Origin: Alligator mississippiensis
Lineage: Eukaryota; Chordata; Crocodylia; Alligatoridae
Direction: 5' to 3'
Assembly: GCF_030867095.1 (NCBI RefSeq)
Contig: NC_081824.1
Span: 303,568,956 to 303,632,955, forward strand
Length of the DNA stretch: 64,000 bases
In this document: in pieces, positions 12,145 through 22,928 of the stretch
Layout: each line of letters starts with the position of its first letter
How positions within the stretch are numbered: position 1 is the stretch's first letter
Made by a program: the position numbers and the translations under genes
The notes under the pieces: generated by a model
Seen by the model: only the letters and a program-made list of their open reading frames with translations
Told to the model about the DNA's origin: nothing
Databases searched by the model: none

Positions 12145-12676
12145 ACAGTTGGGTTTGTGTGGTTGTTGTTGATATAACTCAGCCAGGATACCACAGCACC
12201 CTGTGGTACTGTGAGATCTTTTTAAAGGCACCATGGAGTGCTGTAGGGCAGTGGTTCCCAATCTGTGGTACGGGTACCACCAGTGGTACACTGACAACCT
12301 GTCAGTGGTACACATTAACCAATTTATTATAATAAATTTATATGACAAAAATTTGCTGGTCGTAGTTAAGGTTGAACTCAAACATTTGCTGGTGGTACTT
12401 AAGGTTGTATCATTTTAAATTGGTGGTGTGCAATCTGTCAAAGTTTGGGAACTGCTGCTGTCCACACCCAATTCACAAGGTAAACCTAGAGATTTCAAAT
12501 AGGAATCCTTTGTGTCAGAAACATTCTGGCCTGCTGAGGTCTTTCTGAGTCCTTTGCAACAGAGAATTGCTCTAGTATTTTTCCATAGTCAAAAAACCAA
12601 GTGAAATTATTTTTGAAATGGGGTACTCCTAAATTCAGAAAAGTGCCTTGAATCTAAAAAGGTTGAGAACTGCTGA
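12145..12676. mobile_element. Old hAT (Charlie-like) repeat region surrounding a younger copy
   Basis: The right boundary AAAAGGTTGAGAACTGCTG is the inverted form of the classic hAT terminus CAGCAGTTCTCAACC. The left flank contains words of the same type (ACCCTGTGGTACTGTGAGATC). A second, separate hAT element (12249-12457) lies inside. No transposase frame remains. Confidence 0.45.
12249..12457. mobile_element. hAT-like MITE (209 bp)
   Basis: It begins CAGTGGTTCCCAA and ends TTTGGGAACTGCTG, an inverted pair typical of hAT termini. The interior has repeated GGTGGTAC/GTACCACC words. The 8-bp flanks CTGTAGGG and CTGTCCAC match only at the first four positions, so the target duplication is decayed or coincidental. 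Confidence 0.65.
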
Positions 12677-12699
12677 TCTAGCTTATGAGAGTTCCCAAC

Positions 12700-13690
12700 T
12701 TATTTGTGCTAAAGTAAGCCCCTCTTACAAATCAAGCAGTGTTTTGGGCTGGTTAACTAACTTGGGTTTAGGCTGAACAGTGAAACTTTGTCAGTGCCCT
12801 TCTCCCTGCCATCCTCACCCTATCTAATTTTATAAAGTCAGGAAATACAGATGCCAGGTTCTGCTGCCTAAAGAAGGCACTCAACTGCAGTAACTGGCCC
12901 TATAATGCTTGTTTGACACCATCTTAGTCTTAGTAGTGGACAAGATCCTGACAAACTGAATACTCCTGAAGTGCCTACTTCCCCCAATATTATGAACTTC
13001 GGCTGAGAGCTGGAAGCCTTTAGCATCTTTTTGGAGACTCTTAGCAGCTTTAAGAATCGGGTCAAAAATCTCTAAGGATCACCTGCTCTCACTGACTTCA
13101 TTAAGGATGTCTAGTGTTAAGCATTTCTGAAAGCTCTGGAAGGGGAGGTAGTGATAGATCTGTCTTCTTGGTTCTGCAGTCTCTACTGAACTGTCAGTGC
13201 AAACCTAGTGCTCTTCCCACACCAGTTTTATTTTCCCCCTGTCTATGCTTGGCATCAGAATTTCACTTGTACTTTGAGACTCTGCGTATTTTAACACCTT
13301 TTCTTTTGTAAATCTTTAGTTTTGGTTTGTCCATGCCAGCTTTTCAGTTTCTTTTGAGGCAATGAATGCCTGATATCTTGATTCTGTTTTGTCAGAGCAT
13401 CTGCCAGCCTTACCCTGACTTCCATTGTTTTCAGGGCAGTGTTGCTCTCTTGTGTACTCTTTCGCCAGAGTGTATTCCTGAAAATGCTATTGGCACTCTT
13501 TCAGAGTGGCCCTTTCTCTTCTCATTCTACTTTTCAAGCCACTACAGTTCTGACAGGCTGTCAGTTATGCTCTAGGCACCTCCTTGAGCTTCTGGTTATG
13601 TTGTTCAAGATTCAGGGTTGCTGAGTTTTGTGGCTATTGCCCAAGCAACCAAAAATCATCAAGCATTAGCTGCATGCCTGCCTTGTCCAT
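12700..13690. other. Unclassified sequence
   Basis: No recognisable gene or repeat boundary. Frames at 13114-13624 are short and overlapping. Confidence 0.4.
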
Positions 13691-13694
13691 AGCA

Positions 13695-14345
13695 CATAGA
13701 ATCATAGAAAATGTGAGTTAGAAAGGACCTCAGGAGGTCATCTAGTCTGACCCTGCTCAAAGCAGGACGAGCCCCAACTAAATCATCCCAGCCAAGGCTT
13801 TGTCTACCCAGGTCTTAAAAACTTCAAAAGGATGGAGATTCTACAACCTCTCTGGGTAACCTGTTCCAGGGTTTTACTACCCTCCTTGTGGGAGAGTTTT
13901 CCTATTGCTCCTTGCAATTGCTCCTTGTTCTGTCATCTGCCACCACTGAGAAGAGTCCAGCTCCAAATTAAATAAGCCTAGTTCCCTCAGCCTCTCCTAA
14001 TAAGTGATATGCCGTAGCCCCCTAACCATTTTCACTGCCCTCTGCTGGACTCTCTCCAATTTGCCCACATTCTTTCTGTACTGGAGGACCTGAAAGCAGA
14101 CACAATACTCTAGATGCGGCCTCACCAGTGCCCAATAGAGGGGAATAATCACTTCTCTGGGTTTGCTGGACTACTAACGTGCTTCTACTAATGCAGCCCA
14201 GTGTGCTGTTAGCCTTCTTGGCAAGAAAGGCACACTGTTGTCTCATAGTCAGCTTATTGTCCACTGTAACCCCCAGGTCCTTTTCTGCAGAGCTGCTACT
14301 TAGCCAGTCGATCCCCAGCCTGTACCAGTGCATGGGATTGTACCA
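13695..14345 (-). mobile_element. Old CR1 3' fragment (minus strand)
   Basis: The left end AGAATCATAGAAAATG, then GAAAGGACCTCAGGAGGTC, is a CR1 3' UTR read on the opposite strand. Further right, the minus strand encodes eroded RT C-terminal motifs (EKDLGVTVDNKL, near 14240-14310; a [17 protein letters not shown] remnant upstream of it). Frames are broken throughout. It is 5' truncated near 14345 and clearly older than copies A-F. Confidence 0.8.
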
Positions 14346-14399
14346 GTGCACAGGCTTACCATTTTCCTGATTTGGTTTAGTGTACTCACCTGGAATAGG

Positions 14400-16780
14400 T
14401 TTCGTGGCATTCACAGTGTCTTTCCTTACCATGTTTTTGTAATTCTTGTCTATATGTTGAAAGAACTCACAGAGACTTAACATGCCAAGACTAAAAACAT
14501 ACAAACCTTCCAGCCTACACTGAAGATGCAAGTTTCTGCCATGCTAAGAGCTTGTTGCTCTTTATGCCCCTGGTCCCTCTTTTTGTCCAAAATGTTATCC
14601 AATGCAAGCTCTCAATCACTCAGCATTATGCCATGAAATTACTTTGATTATAAAAGATGCAAATAAGGCAACATGATCACACTATGCAAGGGCCTGCTTC
14701 CAATTAAATCTATGGGAAGACTCCTATAGACTTCAGTTGGGACTTCAGACTGTTGGTCAATAGACTACCACATGTGGCTGTAATATGGTATTAAAATGGG
14801 TCATAGCCTCCTGAGTCCCTTGTCTCCCTTGGCTGAAGGCAAAATTTTTATAATAACAAGTTTCAGCAGGCAAGAACAGTAAGGGCTTTCTCAAGGGAAC
14901 TGTCATTTCTGTTAGGAGATCTGACGGGCTATAAATTAGAAGTATCATTTACATCCTCCCTTGGATAATGCCTGAAGTTCAACTTGTTGCACTGGACTTC
15001 CAGTTCTAAGCATGTGCTGCTCCATCATTAGTGCAATTGACTTAGAACGTAAGCTGGAAAAAAATGCAGCAGAGATGCAGGCCAGCCATTTGGTAATGAG
15101 TTTGCCTGAAGGTACTCTGTGATATACGTAGAGCTGTAGCTAAATCCCACAGTGACTTATGCTTAAGGATATGAGCAGTGATGAAGACCTGTGCTCACTG
15201 CAGTATATCAAGTTTAAGTCTGCCTGAAAGGTTCTGGGAAATTAGTGAGTAAAATGTTGGCATTTTACTTTAAGACCCATGATTTGAATAGAAGATGTTG
15301 CCCTTAATAAAATATACTTCATAGCTGCTCCTAGTAAATCACTGAGGAAATGGCGTCTGCACAAGAAAGGAAGCCTACAACTGAGCTCACTAGCAGACTT
15401 GAATCGCCTCTTGCTTCAGTCTTGAGTTTCTTGGCCGACAGCCCATGTTGTCATTCAGTCTTCATACCAACATGTTTAAGAAAGCATCTTCTATATAGAT
15501 ACACTGCAGATGCTCAGACTGTAGAGACCTGCCCATGTAAGTTTTGTTGCAGTTAAAACGGCTCTGCTTTGATTTTCAGGTAGTGTGAATCAGGAGGGAA
15601 ATTTTAAATCTCTCTTTGCCAGCAGTTTGCTAGATTCCTATAGAACATATTCATGATGAAGCAACAAAAGTTGGAAGAAGAACATCACTTTTTCCTGTCA
15701 AGAGGTGCTGGAAAGTTATTGTCTATCAGAACAGGGAGCAGAATCATGACACCCTATCATATTATTATGTGCATTCTTCTCAGAATACGTGCCAGTCATG
15801 AGTTTAAAAAGAGTGAGCAGCGATATAGTAGCACTATGCAATAATACACCAAATCTCTGTGTGCTACAGTCATGAATCATATTCCAAAAATATATATACC
15901 CCTGCTTTGTATGCATGATGAACATGAATCCTCTTGCTACACATACAAGATGCACACACACCCATGAGTTAATTGCAAGGGATTTGTCCGCAGGGTTGCA
16001 AATAGCCACGTTAAGAAAGAACCTTGAGCTGTTTTTCTTTTCATCCAGTCTTTAAGAAATAAATTGTCCAAGTTTCTGTGGGGCTCATAATTAGTCCCTT
16101 AATAATAACAATATTACTGATTATTTTTCCCCTTTAAAATGTGATTTAATTTCAATGCAAGCATTTAAAAAATACTGTTCTGTAAATAAAGGCTTTCTTT
16201 ATCCTATATTTAGCAAAGTCCATTCCACAGGTGATTTGGAGGGATTCTTTTCAAAAGTGTTCTAAAACCACCTATCAGTAATCTTCACCTACAATGGTTC
16301 TTGCTAATATTGCTGTGTCCTTGCCTGGATGAATCTTTAAAGCATTTCTGTTTTTGACACCGCTCTGAAACAAACATTATGGTTGAGGATCCTGTGACCA
16401 TGAGGACGTGAGGTTGAAATCATTATTCGGGGTAATTTAAACACTGGGGTAAAAGCTCAACACTGAGATGGAAAGCAGGGATCCTACTGCAAACGTTGTA
16501 CTGTAGAACTGGTCAGGTAACAACTTTTCATGGAGGAAGCAAGGGGGGACAGGGTGGCAACGGTTTTTTGTAAGAGAAATTCTACAGTATGTTTTCTATC
16601 CTTCCACAAAAAACAAGGGGGATGGGGGTGTTGTCTTTCCCCAACTGTATAACACTTCCTCAGACAGTACATATGTGACCAGAATTTGTAGTACAAATGT
16701 TTAGATACTAAAGAAGGTTGTGAATATTTGCTTTACACCATGTAAAATAAAAAATGGTTCCTCTGTCTAACCTGTAGAAG
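14400..16780. other. Unclassified AT-rich sequence
   Basis: No gene with a recognisable domain, no TIR pair and no LINE tail were found. Confidence 0.4.
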
Positions 16781-16785
16781 GATGG

Positions 16786-16900
16786 CCAAATAGTTGGAGC
16801 ACTATCCTAGGACATTGAGTGGGATTCCATTGCCTGCTCTGCCACATGCTTTCTGAATGACTTGGGGCAGTGCCAGTCCAGTCTGACCTAAGTAGCTCTC
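16786..16900 (+). repeat. MIR-like (CORE-SINE) remnant
   Basis: The order of words TAGTTGGAGCACTATCCTAG, GGGATTCCATTGCCTGCTCT and GAATGACTTGGGGCAGT matches the tRNA-like head and core of MIR elements (gtggttagagcact, gggttcaattcc, tgaccttgggca). Ancient and diverged. Confidence 0.55.
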
Positions 16901-17689
16901 CTGAACTTCAGAGCAGGAAGCTGACCCCAAGCCTTACTTGCCTTTTAGCCTTCCCCTTCTTGCAGTACATTTGGAAATTATTAGATCATGCAAACTTTAA
17001 GTATAAGAACATTCTTAACAGCAATCCCATAATTCCCTATTCTTGACTCCTGGCTCTTCTGCACCCCACTTAGAGTCTCTACTGGAAGTTAGCTGTGGTA
17101 TTGATGGCCTAGGAAAACTGGACTGGGAGGTCCTATTTTCATGAAGGAAAAATCAAAGAACCTGTAACCTGGAAACTTGCCAAACAGACAAAGAAACACT
17201 GAACTCTACACACTGTTAGAACTTAGAGTCCATGGAAAGCAGAGGCACCCTAACACAGTAGCCAGGTGCGAGTCCAAAAGGATAAATTCTACTATGGCTG
17301 TGATATCTGAACCTAATGTCTTTCGAGGTTTGATTTGCATTGCATAGTTTAAAGGTTTTTATACACTCTGGTTGATGGGAACCACGATAGGCACCAGATG
17401 CTTGAGCTTTTTGAGATTATACACCAGAGCATGTGCTATGAAAACAAAATGTTGGTTCCTATGATCTAGACAGTATTCAGATTTGGAATATCAGTGAAAT
17501 AGTCATAGTAACAGTATGATCAACTTGCTGATCTGCTTATCCCCCTTTTTATACAACAACATTATTGTGCCTGTATGTTGCATGTTAGAAACATACTGTA
17601 ATTTGGCTACTGTAACCAGCCAAACGCTTTTTAAATGTTCAAATGTGCTGATTAGTAAAGTGGCTTTGTGCCTGACAAATTAAATTTCA
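16901..17689. other. Unclassified sequence
   Basis: Nothing recognised between the SINE remnant and the first CR1 tail. Confidence 0.4.
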
Positions 17690-18093
17690 TAGATTTCATA
17701 GACATTAGGGCTGGAAGGGACCTCGGAAGATCATCGAGTCCAGCCCCCTGCCCAAAGGGCAGGACGTCAGCTGGGGTCATAGGATCCCAGCAAGATAAGC
17801 ATCCAGTTTGCTCTTGAAGGTGTTCAATGAAGGCGCTTGAACAACCTCTGGTGACAGGCTGTTCCAGACCTTGGGGGCTCGGACAGTAAAGAAATTCTTC
17901 CTTATGTCCAGCCTGAAACGATCTTGTAGTAGTTTGTGACCATTCGTCCTCGTCATTCCTTGGGGCGCTCTGGTGAACAAACGTTCCCCTAGATACTGGT
18001 GGTCACCCCTGATAAACTTGTAGGTGGCCATCAGATCACCCCTGAGCCTGCGCTTTTCCAGGCTAAAGAGCCCCAGGGCTCTCAGCCTGTCAT
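17690..18093 (-). mobile_element. CR1 copy A, 3' part (split by copy B)
   Basis: Read on the minus strand this is the end of ORF2 (stop near 17777) plus the 3' UTR, with the tail TTTCATAGATTTCATAG at 17690-17702. The protein words LGERLFTRAPQGMTRTNGHK and PEVVQAPSLNTFKSKLDAYL nearly match copy F. The copy breaks at CCTGTCAT (18087-18093) and resumes at 23005, where CTGTCAT is repeated and the reading continues into CGTAGGG, exactly as in F. Confidence 0.92.
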
Positions 18094-18184
18094 AGATTCA
18101 TAGATTCATAGATGTTAGGGTCGGAAGGGACCTCAATAGATCATCAAGTCCGACCCCCTGCATAAGCAGGAAAGAGTGCTGGGT

Positions 18185-21178
18185 CTAAATGACCCCAGCT
18201 AGATACTCGTCTAACCTCCTCTTGAAGACCCCCAGGGTAGGGGAGAGCACCACCTCCCTTGGGAGCCCGTTCCAGACCTTGGCCACTCGAACTGTGAAGA
18301 AGTTCTTCCTAAGGTCCAGTCTAAATCTGCTCTCTGCTACCTTGTGGCCATTGTTTCTTGTAACCCCCGGGGGCGCCTTGGTGAATAAATCCTCACCAAT
18401 TCCCTTCTGTGCCCCCATGATGAACTTATAGGCAGCCACAAGGTCGCCTCTCAACCTTCTCTTGCGGAGGCTGAAAAGGTCCAGTTTCTCTAGTCTCTCC
18501 TCGTAGGGCTTGGTCTGCAGGCCCTTGACCATACGAGTTGCCCTTCGCTGTACCCTCTCCAGGTTATCCGCATCCTTCTTGAAGTGTGGCGCCCAGAATT
18601 GCACGCAGTACTCCAACTGCGGTCTGACCAACGCCCTATAGAGGGGAAGTATCACCTCCCTGGACCTATTTGTCATGCATCTGCTGATGCACGATAAAGT
18701 GCCATTGGCTTTTCTGATGGCTTCGTCACACTGCCGGCTCATGTTCAACTTGGAGTCCACTAGGACTCCAAGATCCCTTTCCACCTCCGTGCCACCCAGC
18801 AGGTCATTCCCTAGGCTGTAGGTGTGCTGGACATTTTTCCTCCCTAGGTGCAGCACTTTGCATTTCTCCTTGTTGAACTGCATCCTGTTGTTTTCTGCCC
18901 ACTTGTCCAGCCTATCCAGGTCTGCCTGCAGCTGTTCCCTGCCCTCCGGCGTGTCCACTTCTCCCCATAGCTTTGTGTCATCTGCAAACTTGGACAGAGT
19001 ACATTTCACTCCCACGTCCAAGTCGCTGATGAAGACATTAAAGAGTATCGGTCCAAGGACCAAACCCTGCGGGACCCCACTGCCCACACCCTTCCAGGTC
19101 GAGACCGACCCATCTACCACGACTCTTTGGGTGCGACCCTCTAGCCAATTCGCCACCCACCGGACTGTACAGTCATCTACATCACAGCCTCTTAATTTGT
19201 TCACCAGTATGGGGTAGGATACCGTATCGAAGGCCTTCCTGAAGTCCAGGTATACGACATCCACCCCTCCCCCTGTGTCCAGGCGTTTCGTAACCTGGTC
19301 ATAGAAGGAGACTAGGTTGGTCAGGCACGATCTGCCCGCCACAAACCCATGCTGGTTTCCCCTCAGCATAATTTGGCCTGCCGGGCTCTCACAAATGTGA
19401 GCCTTGATAATTTTTTCAAATACTTTACCAAGGATGGAGGTGAGACTGACCGGCCTATAGTTGCCCGGGTCCTCCTTCCTCCCCTTTTTGAAAATGGGGA
19501 CCACGTTAGCCCTTTTCCAGTCCTCCGGGACTTGGCCTGTGCGCCACGAGCATTCGAATATTCCCGCCAGTGGCTCTGCAATGACGTCGGCCAGTGCCTT
19601 CAGCACCCTGGGATGGAGCCCATCCGGGCCTGCCGACTTAAAGGCATCCAGTTCTTCCAAGTGACTCTGCACCACCTCAGGATCTACGCATGGAAGTCTG
19701 GCGCCTTGCTGCTGCCTCTCTACAACCCCAGTGAGAGACCTGTCGTGCCCCTCGCTTAGGAACACTGAGGCAAAGAACTCGTTGAGGAGTTCAGCCTTGT
19801 CCCCTCTATCTGTCACCAATTGCTTCTGCCCATTTAGCAGGGGTCCTATTCCTCCCTGGGCCTTCCTTTTACTCCCTATGTATCTAAAAAACAATTTCTT
19901 GTTGTCCTTTACTTGGGTTGCCATCCTCAGCTCCATGGTAGCTTTGGCCCGCCTAACTGCCTCCCTACAAGCACGAGCAGAGGAGGTATATTCATCTTTA
20001 GTGATCTCACCCTGTTTCCACTTTTTATGTGCTCCCCTTTTGGCCCTTAGGCTGCCCTGGATTTCTCTGGTCAGCCATGGAAGCCTCCTGGCCCCTTTCC
20101 CTCTTTTGCCTCGCTCGGGGATTGTCTTGCTTTGTGCCCAAAGGATCGTTTCCTTTAGGCACAGCCACCCTTCTTGGGCACCCATCCCATCAAAACTCCT
20201 ACTCTGCAGTGCTTCCTTGACTAATCGCCTGAGTGCAATGAGATCAGCTTTCCTAAAGTCTAGCACTTTCACCCTACTAGTTACCTTTCCCACTCGCCGT
20301 CTTATGTTGAATTCTATCATAGGTGATCACTGTCTCCCAGATAGCTACCGATTTGGAGGTCCCCTATCATGTCATCTCCCGTTGCCAATACCAGATCCAG
20401 TATGGCATTCCCCCTAGTGGGACCATGCACCTCCTGTGTCAGGTGGAGGTCCTGTACACAAGTTAGAAACCTGCGTGAGCGATGGGACCTTGCTGTCTGC
20501 GTCTCCCAGCAGATGTCCAGGTAGTTTAGGTCCCCCATGACTACCGCCTCTTTAGCTTTTATGGTCTCCGAGAGTTGCCTCAGGAGCCCCGCATCTATTT
20601 CTTCCCCTTGGTGTGGGGGTCTGTAGCAGACCCCTACCACCAAATCCCTTTCTCCTTGCCCCCCATGTAGCCTAACCCACAATCCTTCTACTTCCTCAGC
20701 CTCGGATTCTGTCTTGATGAGGGTTGATGTATATTGCTCACTGACATAAAGTGCAACCCCCCCCCCCTTTCTTCCCCGACCTGTCCTTTCTGTACAATCT
20801 ATAGCCCTCAATATGTACCGCCCAGTCATGGGATGAATCCCACCAGGTCTCTGTTAGCCCCACTAAGTCATAGGTGTTTAGTGCAAGCAGGAGCGCTAGT
20901 TCATCCTGCTTGTTCCCCATGCTCCTAGCATTAGTATATAGGCACTTGAGCCCTGCGACTGGCGCCTTTGCTGCCCCCCTGCTCCCAGTCCCATGGGGCC
21001 CATTGTTTCTTACCTTCTTGTTCCTTACCTGTTCTGTTGTGCTGGCCTCCCCATGGCTTTCAGGTTCCCAATGTTCTCCTTCTTCAAGCTGGGCTGTCCT
21101 TGTGGGTGCCACATGGTTTGGTGGTCCACAGCTTCCCCTGCCCTCGTACTCCCCTCCCCCCGACGAGCCTAGTTTAAA
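18185..21178 (-). pseudogene. CR1-B ORF2: AP endonuclease and reverse transcriptase, two frameshifts
   Basis: In CR1 elements ORF2 nicks DNA (APE-type endonuclease) and reverse-transcribes the element RNA at the nick. Here the protein is spread over three frames. 21178-20738 carries the linker and endonuclease start (LYTNARSMGNKQDEL, TETWWDSS). 20829-20317 carries GVCYRPP, VVMGDLNYLDI and GDSDHL. 20320-18185 (711 codons) carries the remaining linker and the RT ([39 protein letters not shown], catalytic KFADDTKLW) and the C-terminal thumb-like region. The first break lies at a run of 12 C (plus strand, 20756-20767); the second is a small deletion after GDSDH. GVPQGLVLGP differs from GVPQGSVLGP elsewhere. 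The frame is open from the ORF1 slip site without an AUG. Inactive as it stands unless the C-run is a sequencing error and the second break is repaired. Confidence 0.9.
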
Positions 21179-22233
21179 GCCCGCCGGAGGAGATCCGCCA
21201 ACCTAGAAGAAAACACACGCTTACCTTTGGGGGACAGGTGAAGCCCATCCCAGCTGAGCATGTCCCTCGTCGTGATGTGCGGGTCATGGTCCAGGAAGCC
21301 GAAGCCTGCCTCGAGACACCACTGCCGAAGCCGCCAGTTGGTCTCTCTGATGCAGTTCTCCTGCCGTCTTCCTCGTCCGGTCACTGGTAGGATGGAAGAG
21401 AAAACCACCTGGGCACCGAACTCCTTCAGCACGCCGCCCAGAGCACAGTAGTCCGCCATCAAGTGATCGGGGGTTCTCCTGGCCGCATCATTAGTACCCA
21501 CATGGACTAGGACCATGGGGTAATAATCGGTGGGCTTGATCCTGGCCTGGATTACCTCCGTCACATCCCGAATCTTTGCTCCAGGGAGGCAGCATACCTC
21601 TCGTGCCGAGGGGTCCTGGCGACAGATGGGTCCTTCCGTACCTCTCAGGATGGAGTCTCCTATGACGAGCACTCGTCGCCTCTTCCTCTGGGTCATCGTG
21701 GATCTCTTGATCTGTTTGGGGTGTGAAGAACGTGGTGTTTCTTCTTGCCCAAGGGTGTCCTCCTCCCCTTCCATCTCCTGCAGGGTCGCCAGGGCCTCGT
21801 ACCTGTTCACCAGTCGGACTGGAGAAGCTGGTACCGGTTCTCTGCGTGCCGCTCCGGTCCTGGCTGTGACCGTCTGCCACTCTGCTGTGGAGGGTATTCC
21901 CCGGGGTGCTTCTTCCTTTGGTGCCTGGGCCTGCAGGGAAAGGAAATAACTGTCAATTTCATCCTCCGCCTCCCTGATCCCCCTCAGCCTGCTAACCTCC
22001 TCCCGGAGCTCCCTCACCTGCGCCTCCAGGGCCCTAAGACGGGCACCTGCTGGACAGGTGTGGGGGCCCCCAATCTCTGCTCCCCCCGGCCCTGCTGGGG
22101 ATCCCCCACAGGCCAGGAGGTAGGGGGACACCGGCTCCCCCATGGGCTTGGTCTGGGTGGAGGCCTCAGACCTGCCCCGGGTAGCCTTGTCCCCCTGGGC
22201 AGAGGCACTAGCAGTACTCCTCGTAGACACCAT
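21169..22233 (-). CDS. CR1-B ORF1 protein with SGNH/GDSL esterase domain
   Basis: Product of about 354 residues. I chose the AUG at 22233-22231 (MVSTRSTASA) because it aligns with the ORF1 start of copy F; the frame is open further upstream to 22353. Residues about 85-125 form a predicted coiled coil (RLRALEAQVRELREEVSRL), followed by a charged linker. Residues about 188-354 are the SGNH hydrolase fold seen in CR1 ORF1: catalytic block GDSILRG (Ser194), HVGTND (Gly246, Asn248) and DGLHLSP (Asp329, His332). Family knowledge: such proteins bind RNA and have esterase activity whose role in transposition is unsettled. The frame is intact. It ends CGG CGG GCT TTA AAC TAG, placing a slip heptamer directly before the stop. 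Confidence 0.9.
   Translation of the reverse strand: MVSTRSTASASAQGDKATRGRSEASTQTKPMGEPVSPYLLACGGSPAGPGGAEIGGPHTCPAGARLRALEAQVRELREEVSRLRGIREAEDEIDSYFLSLQAQAPKEEAPRGIPSTAEWQTVTARTGAARREPVPASPVRLVNRYEALATLQEMEGEEDTLGQEETPRSSHPKQIKRSTMTQRKRRRVLVIGDSILRGTEGPICRQDPSAREVCCLPGAKIRDVTEVIQARIKPTDYYPMVLVHVGTNDAARRTPDHLMADYCALGGVLKEFGAQVVFSSILPVTGRGRRQENCIRETNWRLRQWCLEAGFGFLDHDPHITTRDMLSWDGLHLSPKGKRVFSSRLADLLRRALN
21172..21178 (-). promoter_or_regulatory. Candidate -1 ribosomal frameshift site in CR1-B
   Basis: In the ORF1 frame the minus strand reads GC[T TTA AAC] TAG: heptamer U_UUA_AAC in the phase needed for tandem -1 slippage, directly before the ORF1 stop. A -1 shift enters the ORF2 frame, which stays open from here into the endonuclease domain. 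Ten nt after the heptamer comes a G-rich tract with four G-runs (GGGGGGAGGGG, then GGGCAGGGG; 21161-21134) that could form a G-quadruplex. A CTCGT/ACGAG stem is also possible. Confidence 0.65.
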
Positions 22234-22483
22234 TCTACAAGCTGCTGTTTGTAGACCTGCGCGGTGTCTACGCCCTACCCCTACAGGAGTCCCACTCCTG
22301 GCCCTCCTGGCCCGCCCTCCGGCGCGAACGCCCGCGCAAACGCCGGCGTGCACTTACAGAGCGCGCCTGTTTGCGCGCTCTGTTCGCGCTGCGCGGCTCG
22401 GGAGCGCGGCTCCCTACCGGCTCAGCTATATGGGACCCGGGGGGCTTCCCCTCCGGATCCGGCTCAGCTGCGCCGGGTCCCTC

Positions 22484-22494
22484 TGCCCCACTTA
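22484..22494 (-). promoter_or_regulatory. Splice-donor-like site in CR1-B leader
   Basis: The minus strand reads CCGAAGGTAAGTGGGG, a near-perfect 5' splice consensus (AAG|GTAAGT) within the leader, upstream of ORF1. No acceptor was assigned. Copy F has G|GTAAGC in each of its leader units. Confidence 0.4.
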
Positions 22495-22563
22495 CCTTCG
22501 GGGGATCAGCTGCTGCTGCCCCCGCTGCTGATTCCTCTGTTGTTGCTGCTGCCGCCGCCGCCT

Positions 22564-22664
22564 CCGGTCAGTCAAGAGATCCACGATGACCCAGAGGAAG
22601 AGGCGACGAGTGCTCGTCATAGGAGACTCCATCCTGAGAGGTACGGAAGGACCCATCCGGTCAG
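22564..22664 (+). repeat. 86-bp inverted copy of ORF1 in the CR1-B 5' region, with flanking 8-bp repeat
   Basis: Plus-strand bases 22572-22657 are the exact reverse complement of plus-strand 21625-21710, the ORF1 part encoding the IGDSILRG active-site block. The inserted piece is bounded by the direct repeat CCGGTCAG (22564-22571 and 22657-22664; the last inserted C is shared). The copy is in antisense orientation with respect to the element transcript. Confidence 0.9.
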
Positions 22665-22749
22665 TTGGTTGGTAAGAAGGGCACACATGCGTGCGGGACA
22701 CACGTGTGCTGCCTCCTTTCCTTCCCACTGCTGGTTCCCGAGTGCTGGG

Positions 22750-22820
22750 AACTACGTCACTCCGTGGCTTTAAAGCCCGCGGTTTGAATTACCCGCCCCG
22801 CTCCAACGGCCAATCAGACG
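22750..22820 (-). promoter_or_regulatory. Putative CR1-B internal promoter
   Basis: Read on the minus strand, in order: inverted CCAAT box (GATTGGCC, about 22818-22809), GC box GGGGCGGG (22799-22792), TATA-like CTTTAAAG (22775-22768) and a CRE-like TGACGTA (22759-22753). The spacing resembles an RNA polymerase II promoter, with start expected near 22740. This is inference from motif order only. Confidence 0.45.
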
Positions 22821-22928
22821 CCCCGGTCTACCCGGAAGTGCCTGCCGGCAGTTCTGCCTCTACGCTCCTCTACGCTACGCTCCCCCGCTGGGGGGATCCG
22901 CTGCCACAGGAGCCTGATCCCCCAAGGG

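Noticed and set aside
18822..20417. Long plus-strand frames across copies B and A (for example 19731-20417, 21745-22254)
   Set aside because: They are antisense shadows of the CR1 ORFs encoded on the minus strand.
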